Positions 45,601 to 54,190 of a stretch of 64,000 nt of DNA are shown piece after piece (within the stretch, counting starts at the first letter, position 1; each line of letters opens with the position of its first letter). This DNA is from Siphonodentalium dalli (taxonomy: Eukaryota > Mollusca > Scaphopoda > Gadilida > Siphonodentaliidae): NCBI GenBank assembly GCA_032622095.1, contig CP136065.1, positions 240,601,530-240,665,529 on the forward strand, read 5' to 3'. The notes below the pieces were generated by a model, which made no database searches, had not been told where the DNA came from, and worked only from the letters and a program-made list of their open reading frames with translations. The translations under genes and the position numbers were made by a program.

Positions 45601-47606
45601 AGGTCTCCAGATGATGAATTTGGTGATGCTAACACGCTGCATGTGCTGGATAGCTTCACTGAATTCACCCTCTAGGGACCTCATTCTTCACCTTATTATC
45701 AGGCCTGCTTGTAAACATGCTCTCAAAACGAGTTTCATAGAATTTATGTTTTTCTAGTTGATTCTTCGCTTTTCCGATCTACAATCATTGTTTGGTATTG
45801 ATTTTTATATAAATGAAATCTGAAATTCTCATTACGTCATGCGAAGAATTCAGGATCGCCCACGAGTAAACTGTCAGCAAGGGTGGCGCATCAAAGATGG
45901 CTTGGTTGAGTTTTTGTGCCTATAAGAGTGCATCTGTCTGACCGAGAATCACTAAAAATGGACAAACTATTAACAGAACCATAACTCAGAACTAAGGGCC
46001 ATAACTCAGGTAAAAAGATGGCTGCCAGTGGCCATGTTTTTCTTCGAAAATCATTCATATTTGATAGCTCCCATCTACAGGTAATCCTAAACAGGCCTAT
46101 AAAGTTTCAAAAGAATTCTCCAATAAATGTGGCGCTGCAGGGTGTGCTGATGGATTCATATTTGAAATCCCAAGATGGCTGCTGTTGGCCATTTTTTTTT
46201 TATTAAAACATTTCGGAAAAAAGGCAGGCTCTCCTCTAGAGGTCACCCCGAAGATCCATATGAAATTTGGTGACCGTTTGATGAGAAATGTGACATGTGA
46301 CGTGTGCTAAAGGATTTAGTGATACAAAGAGTAAAATCAAAAATGGCCGCTGGCAGACATGTTTTTCATTGAAAATCATTAAAATCCAATAGGTCCCATT
46401 TAGAGGTGATCCTAAGCAAGCCTGTAAAGTTTCAAAACAATTCTCGAATAAATGTGGTGTGTAGGGTGTGCCAAAGGATTTAGTGATGCAAAGAGTAAAA
46501 TCCAAAGATGTCTGCTGGCTGCCATGTTTTTCATCGAAAATCGTTAAAATTTGACAGCTCCAATCCAGAACTGTTCCTAGATTCATATTCGAATATCGCT
46601 GAAATTGGTCAAAGTTTGTATGAGTTAGCGAACGATCAAAATCACTAAAAATAGACAAACTAAGGCCCATAACTCTTGTATAAAAGATTGGACAAACCTG
46701 GTTTTTGAACTCGAGCTAGATATTGTTGCAAAATATCAATTAAAATGGTTGACATTTGTTTGAGTTATCGTGCTAACGGTCTATCGCTCATCTGGACACC
46801 CACCCAAATTTCCCACCTACTGACCACGCCAAAGCATAAGTCAGTTTTTGAAAAAAACTTGACAAAAAATTACCACATAGGTTGTTACTAAAAATACATT
46901 GAATGGAATCAACACACTTAAAGATGGATTACAGTAATGCTCTAATTAATCGACTCCTTAAACACAGCAGAATTATGGGTAACTTTTCAGGATTTAGTCG
47001 GAAATATGGCTTGTTGCCATTCATCGGAAAGCTCTCGGGGAGAGCTTTCCGATGAATGGCAACAAGCCATATTTTCGACTAAATCCTGAAAAGTTACCCA
47101 TAATTCTGCTGTGTTTAAGGAGTCGATTAATTAGATCATTACTGTATCTCTTCATATAACAAATCTGAAATAGTTTCATGGGTATAAAATAATAAATATG
47201 AATGGAAGACACTATCCGGAAATGCTTCTAGAAATTAATATTGATTTTATTTCCAATATTTTCTTATAAAATGCGATGGTCAAAAAGGACATATTATTGC
47301 TACTATTTTTAGAACAGACAATTCAGGCGATATCAGATAGCAATGGAGCTCATTAAAATGCTATATTATATTCTGATTGAAATGATCAGTGTTTAAAAAA
47401 AAAATTAATTCATTAATCATACTATTACATAATAAAGAATCTTACATATTCCAGAGCTACGGTTATCTGTTAGAAGCAGCCTGTTGAAGATAGACAAAGG
47501 TAGCCATGAACATGTATTCGGAGACGAGACATACGATGAAGAAGACGATGAGTTTCATAAAACATGCAAAGAGTGTGGATTCGTTTCATCTTATGAGAAA
47601 ATGTGA
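27630..47606 (+). CDS. XPA: XPA, DNA damage-binding scaffold of nucleotide excision repair (7 coding exons)
   Basis: Nuclear scaffold protein that verifies damage and positions RPA, TFIIH and ERCC1-XPF in nucleotide excision repair. Exons: 27630-27675, 34380-34494, 35201-35313, 39783-39891, 42001-42169, 45196-45313, 47455-47606. All introns are GT-AG and all phases agree. The sum is 822 nt, 273 residues, the length I recall for human XPA. Residues 28-41 are the basic RNRQKALLLRQSRL (NLS/RPA region). Residues 68-74 are GAGFFID, the ERCC1-binding motif, with A for the middle glycine of the usual GGG. C103, C106, C124 and C127 form the C-x2-C-x17-C-x2-C zinc finger. WGDMKLYL (174-181) and KFDKKVK lie in the DNA-binding core. 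C261-x2-C264 is in the TFIIH-binding tail, ending YEKM. The N-terminal part is split over one more exon than I recall for vertebrates. No lesion was found, so it is probably functional. No clear AATAAA was seen close after the stop. Confidence 0.96.
28395..28532. repeat. Imperfect inverted repeat
   Basis: About 45-bp arms around CCTCGGCTC, with CACTAAATTC / GAATTTAGTG and TTATCAAC / GTTGATAA pairing, ending in CTATTTTATAC / GTATAAAATAG. Stem-loop inside the long-TIR element. Confidence 0.6.
28911..29404 (+). mobile_element. TTAA-flanked MITE (family C), copy 1
   Basis: 486 bp (28915-29400) between TTAA (28911-28914, 29401-29404). Ends are AGGCACGGGAGGCCTTAG and, inverted, AGGTGTGGGAGTCCTTG. 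Nested in the long-TIR element. It matches 32751-33252 in inverse orientation over its length. piggyBac- or Kolobok-like by target site (inference). Confidence 0.8.
30197..30667 (-). pseudogene. 5S rRNA-derived pseudogene split by a MITE
   Basis: On the minus strand, 30197-30260 plus 30657-30667 align without gaps to the 3' two-thirds of animal 5S rRNA. CAGCACC, GGTCACCCATC, TAACC and GCTTAACTTC on the + strand are the complements of conserved 5S words. Several differences are C-to-T type. The 5' part is lost or unrecognisable after TGAT. It could be the 5S-derived head of a SINE instead of a gene copy. Confidence 0.65.
30257..30656. mobile_element. TTAA nested-hairpin MITE (family A), copy 2
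   Basis: 392 bp (30261-30652) between TTAA repeats, same TIRs as 213-592 and reversed in orientation. Both internal hairpins are complete (about 30288-30355, 30434-30503). Removing it with one TTAA restores 5S-like GCTTAACTTC, which independently confirms the target duplication. Confidence 0.88.
30670..31238. other. No gene recognised (XPA intron 1)
   Basis: No coding match. A TAGGTAGAGCAC word near 30806 resembles a tRNA A box, but no tRNA fold was found. Confidence 0.3.
31247..32413 (-). mobile_element. Deleted MULE with 8-bp target duplication
   Basis: 1167 bp flanked by GTCATTTT (31239-31246 and 32414-32421). Ends are GGAAACGGGCCCACTCGCCC and, inverted, GGATCCGGGCCCACTCGCCC, with several nearby CCAGCTCGCCCC subterminal repeats. 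One minus-strand exon (about 31960 to 31457) encodes a MULE transposase core: LLSIHAFVQKDGKRKQFPL, VFVFMSRRTRSDY, LDFETALWQSI, GCCFHWSQAVLRK, then, after a frameshift near 31650, WSIFRHNLRTNNDLEG. Acceptor ATTTCAG and donor GTGTGT bound it. FLYWCH-type and other exons are missing. Inactive. Confidence 0.85.
32751..33252 (-). mobile_element. TTAA-flanked MITE (family C), copy 2
   Basis: 494 bp (32755-33248) between TTAA (32751-32754, 33249-33252), inverse to 28911-29404. Both lie in XPA intron 1, 3.8 kb apart, and could form an intronic RNA duplex of about 480 bp. Confidence 0.8.
33297..33616. mobile_element. MITE (family D), copy 1
   Basis: TIR CTGAAGGGGTCATTGTTGCC at the left and a diverged inverse at the right. 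TACTAAC lies outside both ends (33288-33294 and near 33620), a possible target duplication. In XPA intron 1. Confidence 0.55.
33826..34263. mobile_element. Family A MITE variant between 24-bp direct repeats
   Basis: Hairpins at 33880-33946 and 34167-34234 as in family A. The spacer between them is enlarged to ~220 bp and holds GAGCCCC...GGGGCTC. The tips are ACCCTGTGCC / GGCACAGGGT without the CCCTTTACCC ends. An exact 24-bp direct repeat (GGTAACAAAAATATAGAAG plus five bases) lies at 33826-33849 and 34240-34263. Confidence 0.75.
34380..34494 (+). CDS. XPA: XPA exon 2
   Basis: Acceptor TTTGTAG, donor GTAGGT. Encodes QVKLTDKQKARIERNRQKA and LLLRQSRLAEA, matching the conserved IERKRQRALMLRQARL region of XPA that carries the nuclear localisation signal and an RPA32 contact. 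Confidence 0.92.
34632..34911. mobile_element. MITE (family D), copy 2
   Basis: In XPA intron 2. TIRs GCTGAGTGGGTCATTGTCAC and the inverse of GCTGAAGGGGTCATTGTTGC. The flanks CATACATTT and CATACAATT agree at 8 of 9 positions, a probable target duplication. Confidence 0.65.
35201..35313 (+). CDS. XPA: XPA exon 3 (ERCC1-binding motif)
   Basis: Acceptor TTTTTCTTCCAG, donor GTGTGT. Encodes IDSGAGFFIDDEDE, the glycine plus acidic motif that contacts ERCC1, and KKVSHEP leading to the zinc finger. The second glycine of the usual triplet is alanine. Confidence 0.95.
35790..35935. repeat. ~34-bp minisatellite
   Basis: Four copies of CACCATTGGAGGGAATTATT-type units in XPA intron 3, with slight length changes. 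Confidence 0.8.
35966..39151 (+). mobile_element. Helentron-like element with ~163-bp tandem array (XPA intron 3)
   Basis: About nineteen tandem units of ~160-165 bp, marked by GATGGGAACGAGT and CTTTGGCGCGGGCTACAGG. The array starts after TAGCTCAACTTAC (35970) and ends before TAAGTTGAGCTA (39116-39127). An AGTGTCATTGACACT stem-loop (39129-39143) and TTTCATTA follow. Subterminal inverted repeats, a central tandem array and a terminal hairpin are the known plan of Helentron-associated elements such as DINE-1 and bivalve pearl elements; assignment here is by architecture only. No Rep/helicase. Open frames in the array are by-products. Confidence 0.65.
39152..39782. other. No element recognised (end of XPA intron 3)
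   Basis: Ordinary AT-rich intron sequence leading to the exon 4 acceptor. Confidence 0.4.
39783..39891 (+). CDS. XPA: XPA exon 4 (zinc finger)
   Basis: Acceptor TTCTCTCAATAG, donor GTTTGT (weak). Encodes LCADCRKEFMDSYL and FDLAVCDTC, the C4 zinc finger. Confidence 0.97.
40057..40599. mobile_element. hAT-type MITE (CAGGGTTCGCGCT family), copy in XPA intron 4
   Basis: 543 bp between 8-bp GTGATTAT (40049-40056, 40600-40607). The left end is CAGGGTTCGCGCTGCC. The right end is degenerate, CCAGCGTGGACCATT. ATTTGGCAAAA repeats cluster at both ends. Family member at 50152-50728. Confidence 0.85.
40690..40850. mobile_element. Palindromic MITE (family E), copy 1
   Basis: Hairpin core 40727-40818: CAGAATGAG... 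pairs with ...CTCACTCTG, and GGTGATGCTA pairs with TAGCATCATT around a short loop. Flanks GATGAGGCC and ACACACTATTTCCAGGCTTG recur with other copies. Confidence 0.65.
40925..41168. mobile_element. TTAA-type nested-hairpin MITE (family A), copy 3, damaged ends
   Basis: GGCCCTTTACCCAACAGAAGG starts it. Hairpins are at 40956-41020 (2 bp lost) and 41092-41161 (2 bp gained). The right TIR is missing after CACAGGGCC. In XPA intron 4. Confidence 0.8.
41265..41946 (+). repeat. 68-bp minisatellite grown from a TTAA MITE (XPA intron 4)
   Basis: About nine units of 68 bp, GGGATAAC spaced at 41365, 41432, 41500, 41568 and so on to about 41908, ending 55 bp before exon 5. The preceding GACAGATAAAGTGCAGAAGG to GTTTAGATAATAAG matches (inverse) the interior of the TTAA MITE at 62009-62251, so the array probably began inside such an element. 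Confidence 0.88.
42001..42169 (+). CDS. XPA: XPA exon 5 (DNA-binding core), 3' end amplified downstream
   Basis: Acceptor AATATTCCAG, donor GTGAGC. Encodes SLITRTEAKTRFLLQDVDF, RDPCLKFVLKKNP and WGDMKLYLESQ. The last 39 bp and the first 11 bp of the intron form the unit of the minisatellite that follows. Confidence 0.97.
42131..43791 (+). repeat. 50-bp minisatellite of the XPA exon 5 / intron 5 junction, ~32 units
   Basis: Unit is 39 bp of exon end (from CCACGCTGGGG to GAATCTCAG) plus 11 bp of intron (GTGAGCATAAT). The first unit is the functional junction itself. About 31 more follow, nearly identical, each with donor CAG|GTGAGC or CAG|GTGAGT. Three units carry a 20-bp insert (AGGCTAAGGGCTCAGGACAC) after the donor, giving 70-bp units at 43320, 43440 and 43560. 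A related GTGAGCAGGCTAAGG lies at 44311. Because 50 is not a multiple of three, read-through past the first donor gives VSIIHAGAI and then TGA. Confidence 0.97.
43792..44344. other. No element recognised (XPA intron 5)
   Basis: Unique-looking intron sequence. Only a GTGAGCAGGCTAAGG echo of the minisatellite at 44311-44325 is notable. Confidence 0.4.
44345..44571. mobile_element. TTAA-type hairpin MITE (family G), in XPA intron 5
   Basis: Diverged relative of family A. The left tip CCCATTCATGACAGGAGTTG pairs with CCAGTCATGGAAGTG at the right, where TTAA remains at 44568-44571. The hairpin built on GTGCATTCTCTTATATATG and GTCTCCCATTGGGAT is at 44398-44465. Confidence 0.65.
44572..45195. other. 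No gene; fragment of family F MITE (XPA intron 5)
   Basis: AT-rich. The stretch 44875-44965 resembles the TTAA MITE at 62009-62251 (GGAAATGTTC..., GAACTTATTG...). Confidence 0.4.
45196..45313 (+). CDS. XPA: XPA exon 6
   Basis: Acceptor GTGTTTGGCAG, donor GTACGC. Encodes a charged helix, VKERALVVWDNEERIEEE, then KKFDKKVK, conserved at the end of the DNA-binding domain. Confidence 0.97.
45365..45720. mobile_element. Two family E palindromic MITE copies (XPA intron 6)
   Basis: Copy at 45371-45462 (GCAGAATGAGGTC / GACCTCATTCTGC nearly perfect, with GGGCTAGCATCACC in the stem) and a more diverged copy at 45590-45693. Confidence 0.65.
45880..46660 (-). repeat. Old copies of the ~163-bp repeat (XPA intron 6)
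   Basis: Diverged, inverted relatives of the intron 3 array. AAAGGATTTAGTGAT followed by AAAGAGTAAAATC near 46309 and 46474 (165 bp apart), and AGATGGCTGC near 46017 and 46173. Confidence 0.6.
46932..47144. mobile_element. Tc1/mariner-like long-hairpin MITE, copy 1 (XPA intron 6)
   Basis: A 213-bp near-perfect hairpin starting CAGTAATGCTCTAA and ending with a slightly altered inverse, flanked by TA. Arms of ~104 bp meet at CTCTCGGGGAGAG. TA target plus CAGT ends suggests Tc1/mariner mobilisation (inference). Confidence 0.75.
47455..47606 (+). CDS. XPA: XPA exon 7 (TFIIH-binding tail)
   Basis: Acceptor CTTACATATTCCAG, TGA at 47604-47606. Encodes SVRSSLLKIDKGSHEHVFG, then DDEFHKTCKECGFVSSYEKM, the family C-terminus with its CxxC pair. 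Confidence 0.97.
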
Positions 47607-47696
47607 AACAGATTACTCATCATAGGCATACTACACAATAGAGTGCTCCCCTCACTTTGCTCGTTATGTAGTACTTACAGAGGGGCAGTTTGCAGC
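47607..47696 (+). other. XPA 3' UTR region before hAT element
   Basis: 90 bp between the XPA stop and the hAT tip. No AATAAA, so the transcript probably ends inside the hAT element or the duplicated segment. Confidence 0.4.
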
Positions 47697-48512
47697 AGGG
47701 TTGCCAATAGGTACTGGTACCGGTGTAACACGATATCTCCCCCCTGGGTATCTTCCCGGTACCGGAACTGGCGGTAATCAGGAATTAAATCGGTACCGGT
47801 TCTGATGTCTAGTACCGACGGTTCTCGGTACTGATTGTTGATTTCTATTAATATTCCTCTTACCGAATATAAAGGGTTAATTAAGCAGCTCAACATAATG
47901 CCAAACTCAACTGTGATGGGTCAGCACATTCAAACATCAAAGGCACAGTATGCCGCACTATGACAAATTAATTGTCACGAAATTCTAGTCCAAATTTTCA
48001 AACTAGCCAACTACAACTAGCCTTACTGGAAACGACTTTGGTTTCATTGGGTGACATCATTTATGAAATTACAAATTTACAACATTCGAGTAATATGGCC
48101 GATTAGTGAATTCTCTAATTAATTACCACACAAATAATATGGTGTACCGTGACACCGTCACTACCGTGTATCCATAAAAGCCTACAATGTTAGCCGGCCC
48201 AGTAGTCAAACATACATGTCTACATTCGTTCCACTCTGTATTCCGTCTTTTAAAAAATCATCCCTTTGCCACTTGCCGATAACCGCCGCAGACAACAACT
48301 TAATCGTAAATGTCGTTGCGATTTTTATTTTCGTTGTTTGACTAAACCTCGAACTTAACGAATAATTGATGATGGAACCCCACGAAACCAAAGTTATTTG
48401 CAGTATAAAAGTCCACTCAATGATTACTGATACCGACCCGGTTTGCGGTAATGAACATCAGTACGGAACTGGTACCGAAAGTTGTGGTACCGTCAGTACT
48501 TTGGCAACCCTG
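47697..48512. mobile_element. hAT-type element just downstream of XPA
   Basis: 816 bp. Ends (C)AGGGTTGCCAA and TTGGCAACCCTG, with GGTACCG-rich subterminal repeats on both sides. TTTGCAGC duplicated at 47689-47696 and 48513-48520. No transposase. The left breakpoint of the tandem duplication (48008) cuts it, so only its right part recurs at 54452-54956. Confidence 0.82.
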
Positions 48513-48774
48513 TTTGCAGCTTGCATCGCAGGCTGACTCAGGGAGTTCCAGGCAACTCCGGCTTGTTCCGACCAATAGAAATCCATGCTCGTTCTGCAGA
48601 GAGATATCTCGAGGAGTATGTTTGTTTGTGACAATATTCCGTACAGGAGTATGTTTGTGCAGTGATTATATGGCATTGTGTGGAACACTCGCTGAAGTAC
48701 CAGGTATTTAAATGGGAACAGGGATTAATCTGGCTCAAAGTAGTTTTTCCTCATAACTGTTATATCCAGATTGG

Positions 48775-48906
48775 CAGCACACAGCATCATTCTTATATAT
48801 GGATTATATGCAGTGACTCCCAATGGGAGACTCACATATATAAGAGAATGCACTGGCACAGAATCTTTAATGCTGCACAAATGCAGCTCCAGTCATGAAA
48901 GGGTTA
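48775..48906. mobile_element. Family G MITE fragment (copy 1)
   Basis: Hairpin CAGTGACTCCCAATGGGAG with the CTTATATATG/CATATATAAG arm, ending in CATGAAAGGGTTAA. The left half is incomplete. Duplicate at 55219-55350. Confidence 0.6.
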
Positions 48907-50151
48907 ATTGGAATTTGCGGCAATATTAGTTGATTGCCACATTCTTCGAGTTGGTGTAGTGCATGGGTACTTATTCTTCAGGTTGAGATGCCAAGAGGTT
49001 TGCTTACTCAATAATCAACTATTATATTTGAATATATTAACTACATTGTTATGATGTTATGATGGCAACACTGTAATTCGATTGACTGTTGTACATAAAA
49101 TTTCTAGTCACATTAGACATATGCCACCATGCATGGTCTATTTCTGTACAATAGTAACCAAAATGAGCCTCACAAGAAGTTTTCAATCATACTGGCATGC
49201 TCAATGGCTCATAACCATATATGCATTCCTGTTTTATTCACTCACTTTCAGTGCACTTATGCATTCAAAAGACAATTCTTGTTATAAGAAAGCTTAGGTT
49301 GTTTAGTATTGGCATATATCTAATTTATATGTTATTGAGTACATACACCATTTATTTAAAAATCCATTCTTTGTAATATTCATGTTTATTTTTATAACAA
49401 ACTAATAAAACAATAAGAGATCATTCAACATGCTTGTATACTATTACCCAAGATACTCTGGTTGGGTTATTTTGCATACATTTACATGTAATAACACTTT
49501 CTTTACAAAATGGATTCACCTATCAAGTATGAAAGTATATATTTGGAGGGGTGTTCAGAATATATGAGCAGGCGACAGACAGACAGAAGAACTGATACTG
49601 ACCTAGGTAAATGACTCGGCGAACCGGGGTGCCACCACATTTCGGTTTGACTTTAAACATGGATATAAACTGCAAGACAACCAGAGGATTGTGTGGTTAA
49701 AACGCATGTAATCATCAACTGGTATGAAACAGTAACTTCCAGTACAATTGCGGCTCCAACAAATTTATATATGTCACAGAAATGAAACAATCAGCAGTTA
49801 GCTACAGTGTATCGGCAGTCAAGGAATATAACCAGGGTTCGCATTTAATCGCAGTGCCACAGAACCGTTAATTGTTGTGTAGATTTGGTTTGACCGCAGT
49901 TATAAAGGCATAATAACCCCAGTTACTGTGTCAATTACTTAGAAAAGTACATTACAAAGAGTCCTCTTCATTAGTAGGAAATGTTCAGATAATAAGTTCA
50001 ATTCATATTTGGTAAAGAAAGTGTTAAAATAACTTAGTTGGAAATTTTGAACATTGAATAAAAATGACTAATGAATATAGGGCTGATATTGGAGCCTGTA
50101 TCGAGCGACCTTAATTGTTGTATCGGTGTCGATGCTGACTTTACACACCTT
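48907..50151. other. No gene recognised (duplication copy 1)
   Basis: AT-rich. A fragment near 49970-50030 resembles the family F MITE (GGAAATGTTCAGATAATAAG). CAGGGTTCGCATTTAATCG at 49833 resembles one hAT MITE end without a partner. Duplicate at 55351-56595. Confidence 0.4.
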
Positions 50152-50728
50152 CAGGGTTCGCGCTACCATTTGCAAATGCCAAAAATAATTCACATTTGGC
50201 AAAAAATATTTTCAATTGGCAAAAAATTTGGCAAGACAATTTTTATTCCTCAAGAAAGTTTAATAATAATTGTCAATCAATACCAATCATTTCAGGAAAC
50301 TATTTCATTGATAGTGTTATTGTTGGTGATTTATAAGGTTATGAACAGTTAACACCTCTATCAAGATGCAATTAATCTGATATCATTAGTATCGATGGGT
50401 GGAGGGATTACTATTATGTCTGGTGGTGGCATTTACATAGCTAATCCTGTTTCGATGTGCCTTCTGATGAAGAAACCCTTCTACAATTTTATTGTTATGC
50501 TGTTGGTTTATTGTTCTAGTATGATACACCCAAGTATAGAGGCGATAATTATTAATAATGAACTGCTTTCCTATCGATATCAAAGGTCGCTCAAGCAGCG
50601 ATTGTCTTAATAATCAAAATAAAAGACACAATGTTGTAGAAACTGCTAGCATTTGGCAACTTCTAACAGCATTTGGCAAAAATTATTTTCATTTGGCAAA
50701 AGTAAATTTCGGGCCAGCGCGGACCCTG
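50152..50728. mobile_element. hAT-type MITE (CAGGGTTCGCGCT family), complete
   Basis: 577 bp between CACACCTT repeats (50144-50151, 50729-50736). Ends CAGGGTTCGCGCTACC and GGCCAGCGCGGACCCTG. ATTTGGCAAAA clusters inside both ends. The second duplication copy (from 56596) has lost the right end. Confidence 0.9.
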
Positions 50729-50962
50729 CACACCTTTGCATGCCTGGATAAGCGGATTGCTGTTTACCTCAGAAATACTTCGTGTGCGAAGCATTGTTGA
50801 TTGGTGAACCATCTGACATTTCATTTATTATCGTATTGAGCGATGAAAAGCAAAATCGGACCATAAAATTTGACTATAATGTAATCTCGTGCTGGTCCCT
50901 TCACCTACTGTAAAATACATTATTATGGAACGGTAATAAATAAGAGAATGCATCGAAATGTA

Positions 50963-51201
50963 TTAACGCTTTCATGGTGGGAGCTGCATTGGTGCAGCAT
51001 TAACAATCCTGCGCCAGTGCATATGCGAGGGAGCCTCACATATATCAGAGAATACACTGACTTACACAAGGTCCAGGTAAAATATTGTTAGACCAATGCA
51101 TTCTCTTATATATTCGAGTCTCTCTACTCGCATATATTAGAGAATACATTGGCACAGGGTTTTCCCAAAATTTCAGGAAGCTTCAGTCATGGAAGGGTTA
51201 A
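50963..51201. mobile_element. TTAA-flanked hairpin MITE (family G), copy with both ends
   Basis: 231 bp (50967-51197) between TTAA. Tips CGCTTTCATGGTGGGAGCTG and the inverse of CTTCAGTCATGGAAGGG. Two hairpins as in family A but decayed. Duplicate at 57316-57554. Confidence 0.8.
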
Positions 51202-51689
51202 AAAAGAAATATATTACCTATATTTTTGTTTTTATGTTCCACAGTCAGAACTTCAACAAGTTCCCCGGTATTGTATACTGGTGGAATATGATCTTGGTAT
51301 GAGATCAATTGACTGAGACAGGGACAAGATGAGACATCATTTATTTATTCATACTACTTTATTCTTGAAAATATGTATATAGCTAACATGAGAATCAACA
51401 AAATCTCAACATTCTTAAATAGCGACGAGACAACATTTATTCTTATCAGAGATCTTATAATTGAAAGAGCATGTATCACCCTGAACTGACAGGCAGCCCG
51501 CTACTATGATGCAAAGTTCTCCCAATTATTTATACCCCAAAGTCAGGTACTTGATTTTAGTGCTGAAATTGATGGTACGTTGCTGACGATGATACCAACG
51601 GAACTGATGATGATACCAGTGAAATTTAAAATATTTTACCACCTAGTAACAACTTATAACTTACAATTGTACACCTCCATACTCATGTA
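51202..51689. other. No gene recognised
   Basis: AT-rich, nothing identified. Duplicate at 57555-58042. Confidence 0.35.
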
Positions 51690-51903
51690 CAGTAATGCTC
51701 TAAGTAATCGACCCCTTAACCACAGCAGAATTATGGGTAACTTTTCAGGATTTAGTCGGAAATATGGCTTGTTGCCATTCATCGGAAAGCACTTGGGGAG
51801 AGCTTTCCGATGAATGGCAACAAGCCATATTTCCGACTAAATCCTGAAAAATTACCCATAATTCTGATGTGGTTAAGGGGTCGATTACTTGGGAGCATTA
51901 CTG
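51690..51903. mobile_element. Tc1/mariner-like long-hairpin MITE, copy 2
   Basis: A 214-bp hairpin, CAGTAATGCTCTAAGTAATC to its inverse, TA on both sides, loop CACTTGGGGAG. Duplicate at 58043-58256. Confidence 0.78.
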
Positions 51904-53882
51904 TACATCATTCTAAATGAACCCTTCCGAAACCTTGCGGCCAATGCATGTGTCCTGGTTTTCAAAATTGTTAAAACCATACACATGTCATGTACCTGTA
52001 CATGTAGTCTAAATTCTAAATTTCTAAAACACCAGGTATATGCATACTAAACTTCAACTTAGTTGACTTCATAAGTGGCCATTTGGCCCTTCGGAATGTG
52101 AACCTAGGTTTATTTCACACCTTTGTCCATGTTACCCGAGACAGGTTTACCCCTGTATCATGTGGTGTTCCCAGTCCCCCCCCCCCCAATTTGCAGAAGA
52201 TAAATTGCTGACTAGTGGGTGAACATCACCAACTTCAACTGGAGGAACTTCAATTTAATCCTAGGTCTCCGATAGTAGTTGAGGCCTAAGCAGAATGAGG
52301 TTCCCAGAGGGTGAATTTGGTGATTCGTGGTATAGTACCACTAAATTAACCCTCTTGGGACCTCATTCTGAAAATGTAAGACACACTATTTCCAAGCTTG
52401 CCCATACTAAAGATGTTTAGATTGAAAACTTCTAACTGCGCCGGTCAAGAAATATCAGACTATACTACTCGTCATGGTCTGGTGGGAGATCTTGACCAAT
52501 CGTAGAACTATAGCTTATCGATGAACACTGTACAACACTGAGTGCAAATTTTGTGCATGAGTAGCTGCTTATTTGATGCTGTCAACTAACTAAATCACTG
52601 TGTTAATGGTATGTTGTGTGGACTTCGTTTGGAAATAGAACATAGCTGACTGACTTCTGTAGGGCTGGACGATTTAAAAAATGATTTTTGTAAAATAACA
52701 GCTATATACGGTTTTATTGAATAATATTTTTCTTTTGATATACATGTATACAATCACATTTTAAATGAGAAATATAACACTCCAGGTTTTCCTTATAAGG
52801 GATGTAAACCACTATCACCAGGCAGTAAATGGACATGGGCCCATTCTATTAAGATCCTGTGTGTTCACAACAACATTGAGCGAATTACAGGCTTACGATG
52901 TCCTGATTACTTCCTTGTTTACTTATGGAAACCCCAGCACATGGACATTAGCACGTGTTGCATATTCTCGTTATGCCCTAGTAAAGCACATGCTCATAGT
53001 TTTATTGAGGACTTAGTAGAATTGAGCTGAGATGGTTGATTCTGGGCTGTCTGCGGTTTATCACACACAAAAAAATTACTGAACATATTTAATGAACTAT
53101 TGAACTATTAATCATTGAACAATATTGACCATGAGCAGTCAACAATAACCCAGAGTGTTAGTTCTGTAAATAGAATGTCTTCTTGGCTTGCACAATAATA
53201 TTTATTATGTAATGCGTATACCTAGGTACGATGGTCTACATGTATGTGACAGTTTGTGAGTTTATTTGTCTAAATTCAGCCCAAAATACAACTGTCGCTG
53301 TCAATGTGTCTGTCGTCATTGGTAAAATTAGATAAGAGCATGGTACGAGAACCAAATCGGAGTGAACGAGAAAGGCTGCTTTCAATCAGTGGTTCGCTGA
53401 AGAATTCAACTATTTGATTTTAATCGTTTTATGAGATGATAAAATCGCTGTTGCTATCTATTGAATTTTTATTTTACGCACGGTTTCAATAAGGTTTTTC
53501 ATTTCCAAACCGATTATAGTCAATATATTGAAAACTGCCCAGCCCTAGACTACTGGATAACACGTTCCTGCCTCGGGCAACGAGAACTATAGTCTGTTAT
53601 GCTTGACAGCATCGTTAGAAATTTTATCAATCTAAAACTCCCCAATATACAACACTGAGTTAAAAAAAAATCTTCAAATATTTTTGATACATATTTTTAT
53701 AATAGGATGTAATAAAATACATATTCCTGTGTGTTCATGAATGGTAGACCACCAACATGTGATCTTCAGGTTTAGTCTAGATAACCCGCCATTTATGAAT
53801 AATCAAGAACATGGATTCAAATGTTCCATAAATATAATTTCACAGACTACTTGGTAAAAACTCACTTCTGATTGGATATTAA
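51904..53882. other. No gene; one family E MITE and AT-rich sequence
   Basis: Family E hairpin at 52291-52370 with GAGGCCTAAG and ACACACTATTTCCAAGCTTG flanks, preceded by an 11-C run near 52180. The rest (52400-53882) has no recognised gene. TAGGGCTGGACGATTTAAAA near 52661 and CTGCCCAGCCCTA near 53537 form inverted ends of a possible ~890-bp hAT-like element. Duplicate at 58257-60231. Confidence 0.4.
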
Positions 53883-54090
53883 ATCTTTGATGATGGGAGT
53901 TGCGCTGATGCAGTATTAAAGATCCTGTGTCAGTGCATTCTCTTATATATATAAGACATTGCACTGGCTTACAAGGTCAAGGTAAATATTGTTAGGCAAT
54001 TGTATTCTCTTACAAATGTGAGGCTGCCTATGTGAGACTCGCATATATAAGAGAATACATTGGCATTGGTTAGTTATATTCATGGAAGGG
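53883..54090. mobile_element. Family G MITE, decayed
   Basis: Preceded by TTAA (53879-53882), followed by ATAA. Hairpin remnants CATTCTCTTATATATATAAG and CTCGCATATATAAGAGAATAC. Duplicate at about 60233-60440. Confidence 0.6.
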
Positions 54091-54190
54091 ATAATGTAAT
54101 AAACTCACTTCTGATTGGATATTAATGTAATAAACTCACTTCTGATTGGATATTAATGTAATAAACTCACTTCTGATTGGATATTGCACA
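54091..54190. repeat. 31-bp x3 minisatellite
   Basis: Three units of TAATGTAATAAACTCACTTC-type, with a further partial unit before the MITE near 53855-53880. Duplicate at 60441-60540. Confidence 0.85.

Noticed and set aside
48451-48711. 86-codon ORF repeated at 54895-55155
   Set aside because: It repeats only through the tandem duplication. It starts in hAT-derived sequence and has no known domain.
50071-50352. 93-codon ORF, also at 56515-56796
   Set aside because: Lies across the end of a hAT MITE; no protein family resemblance.
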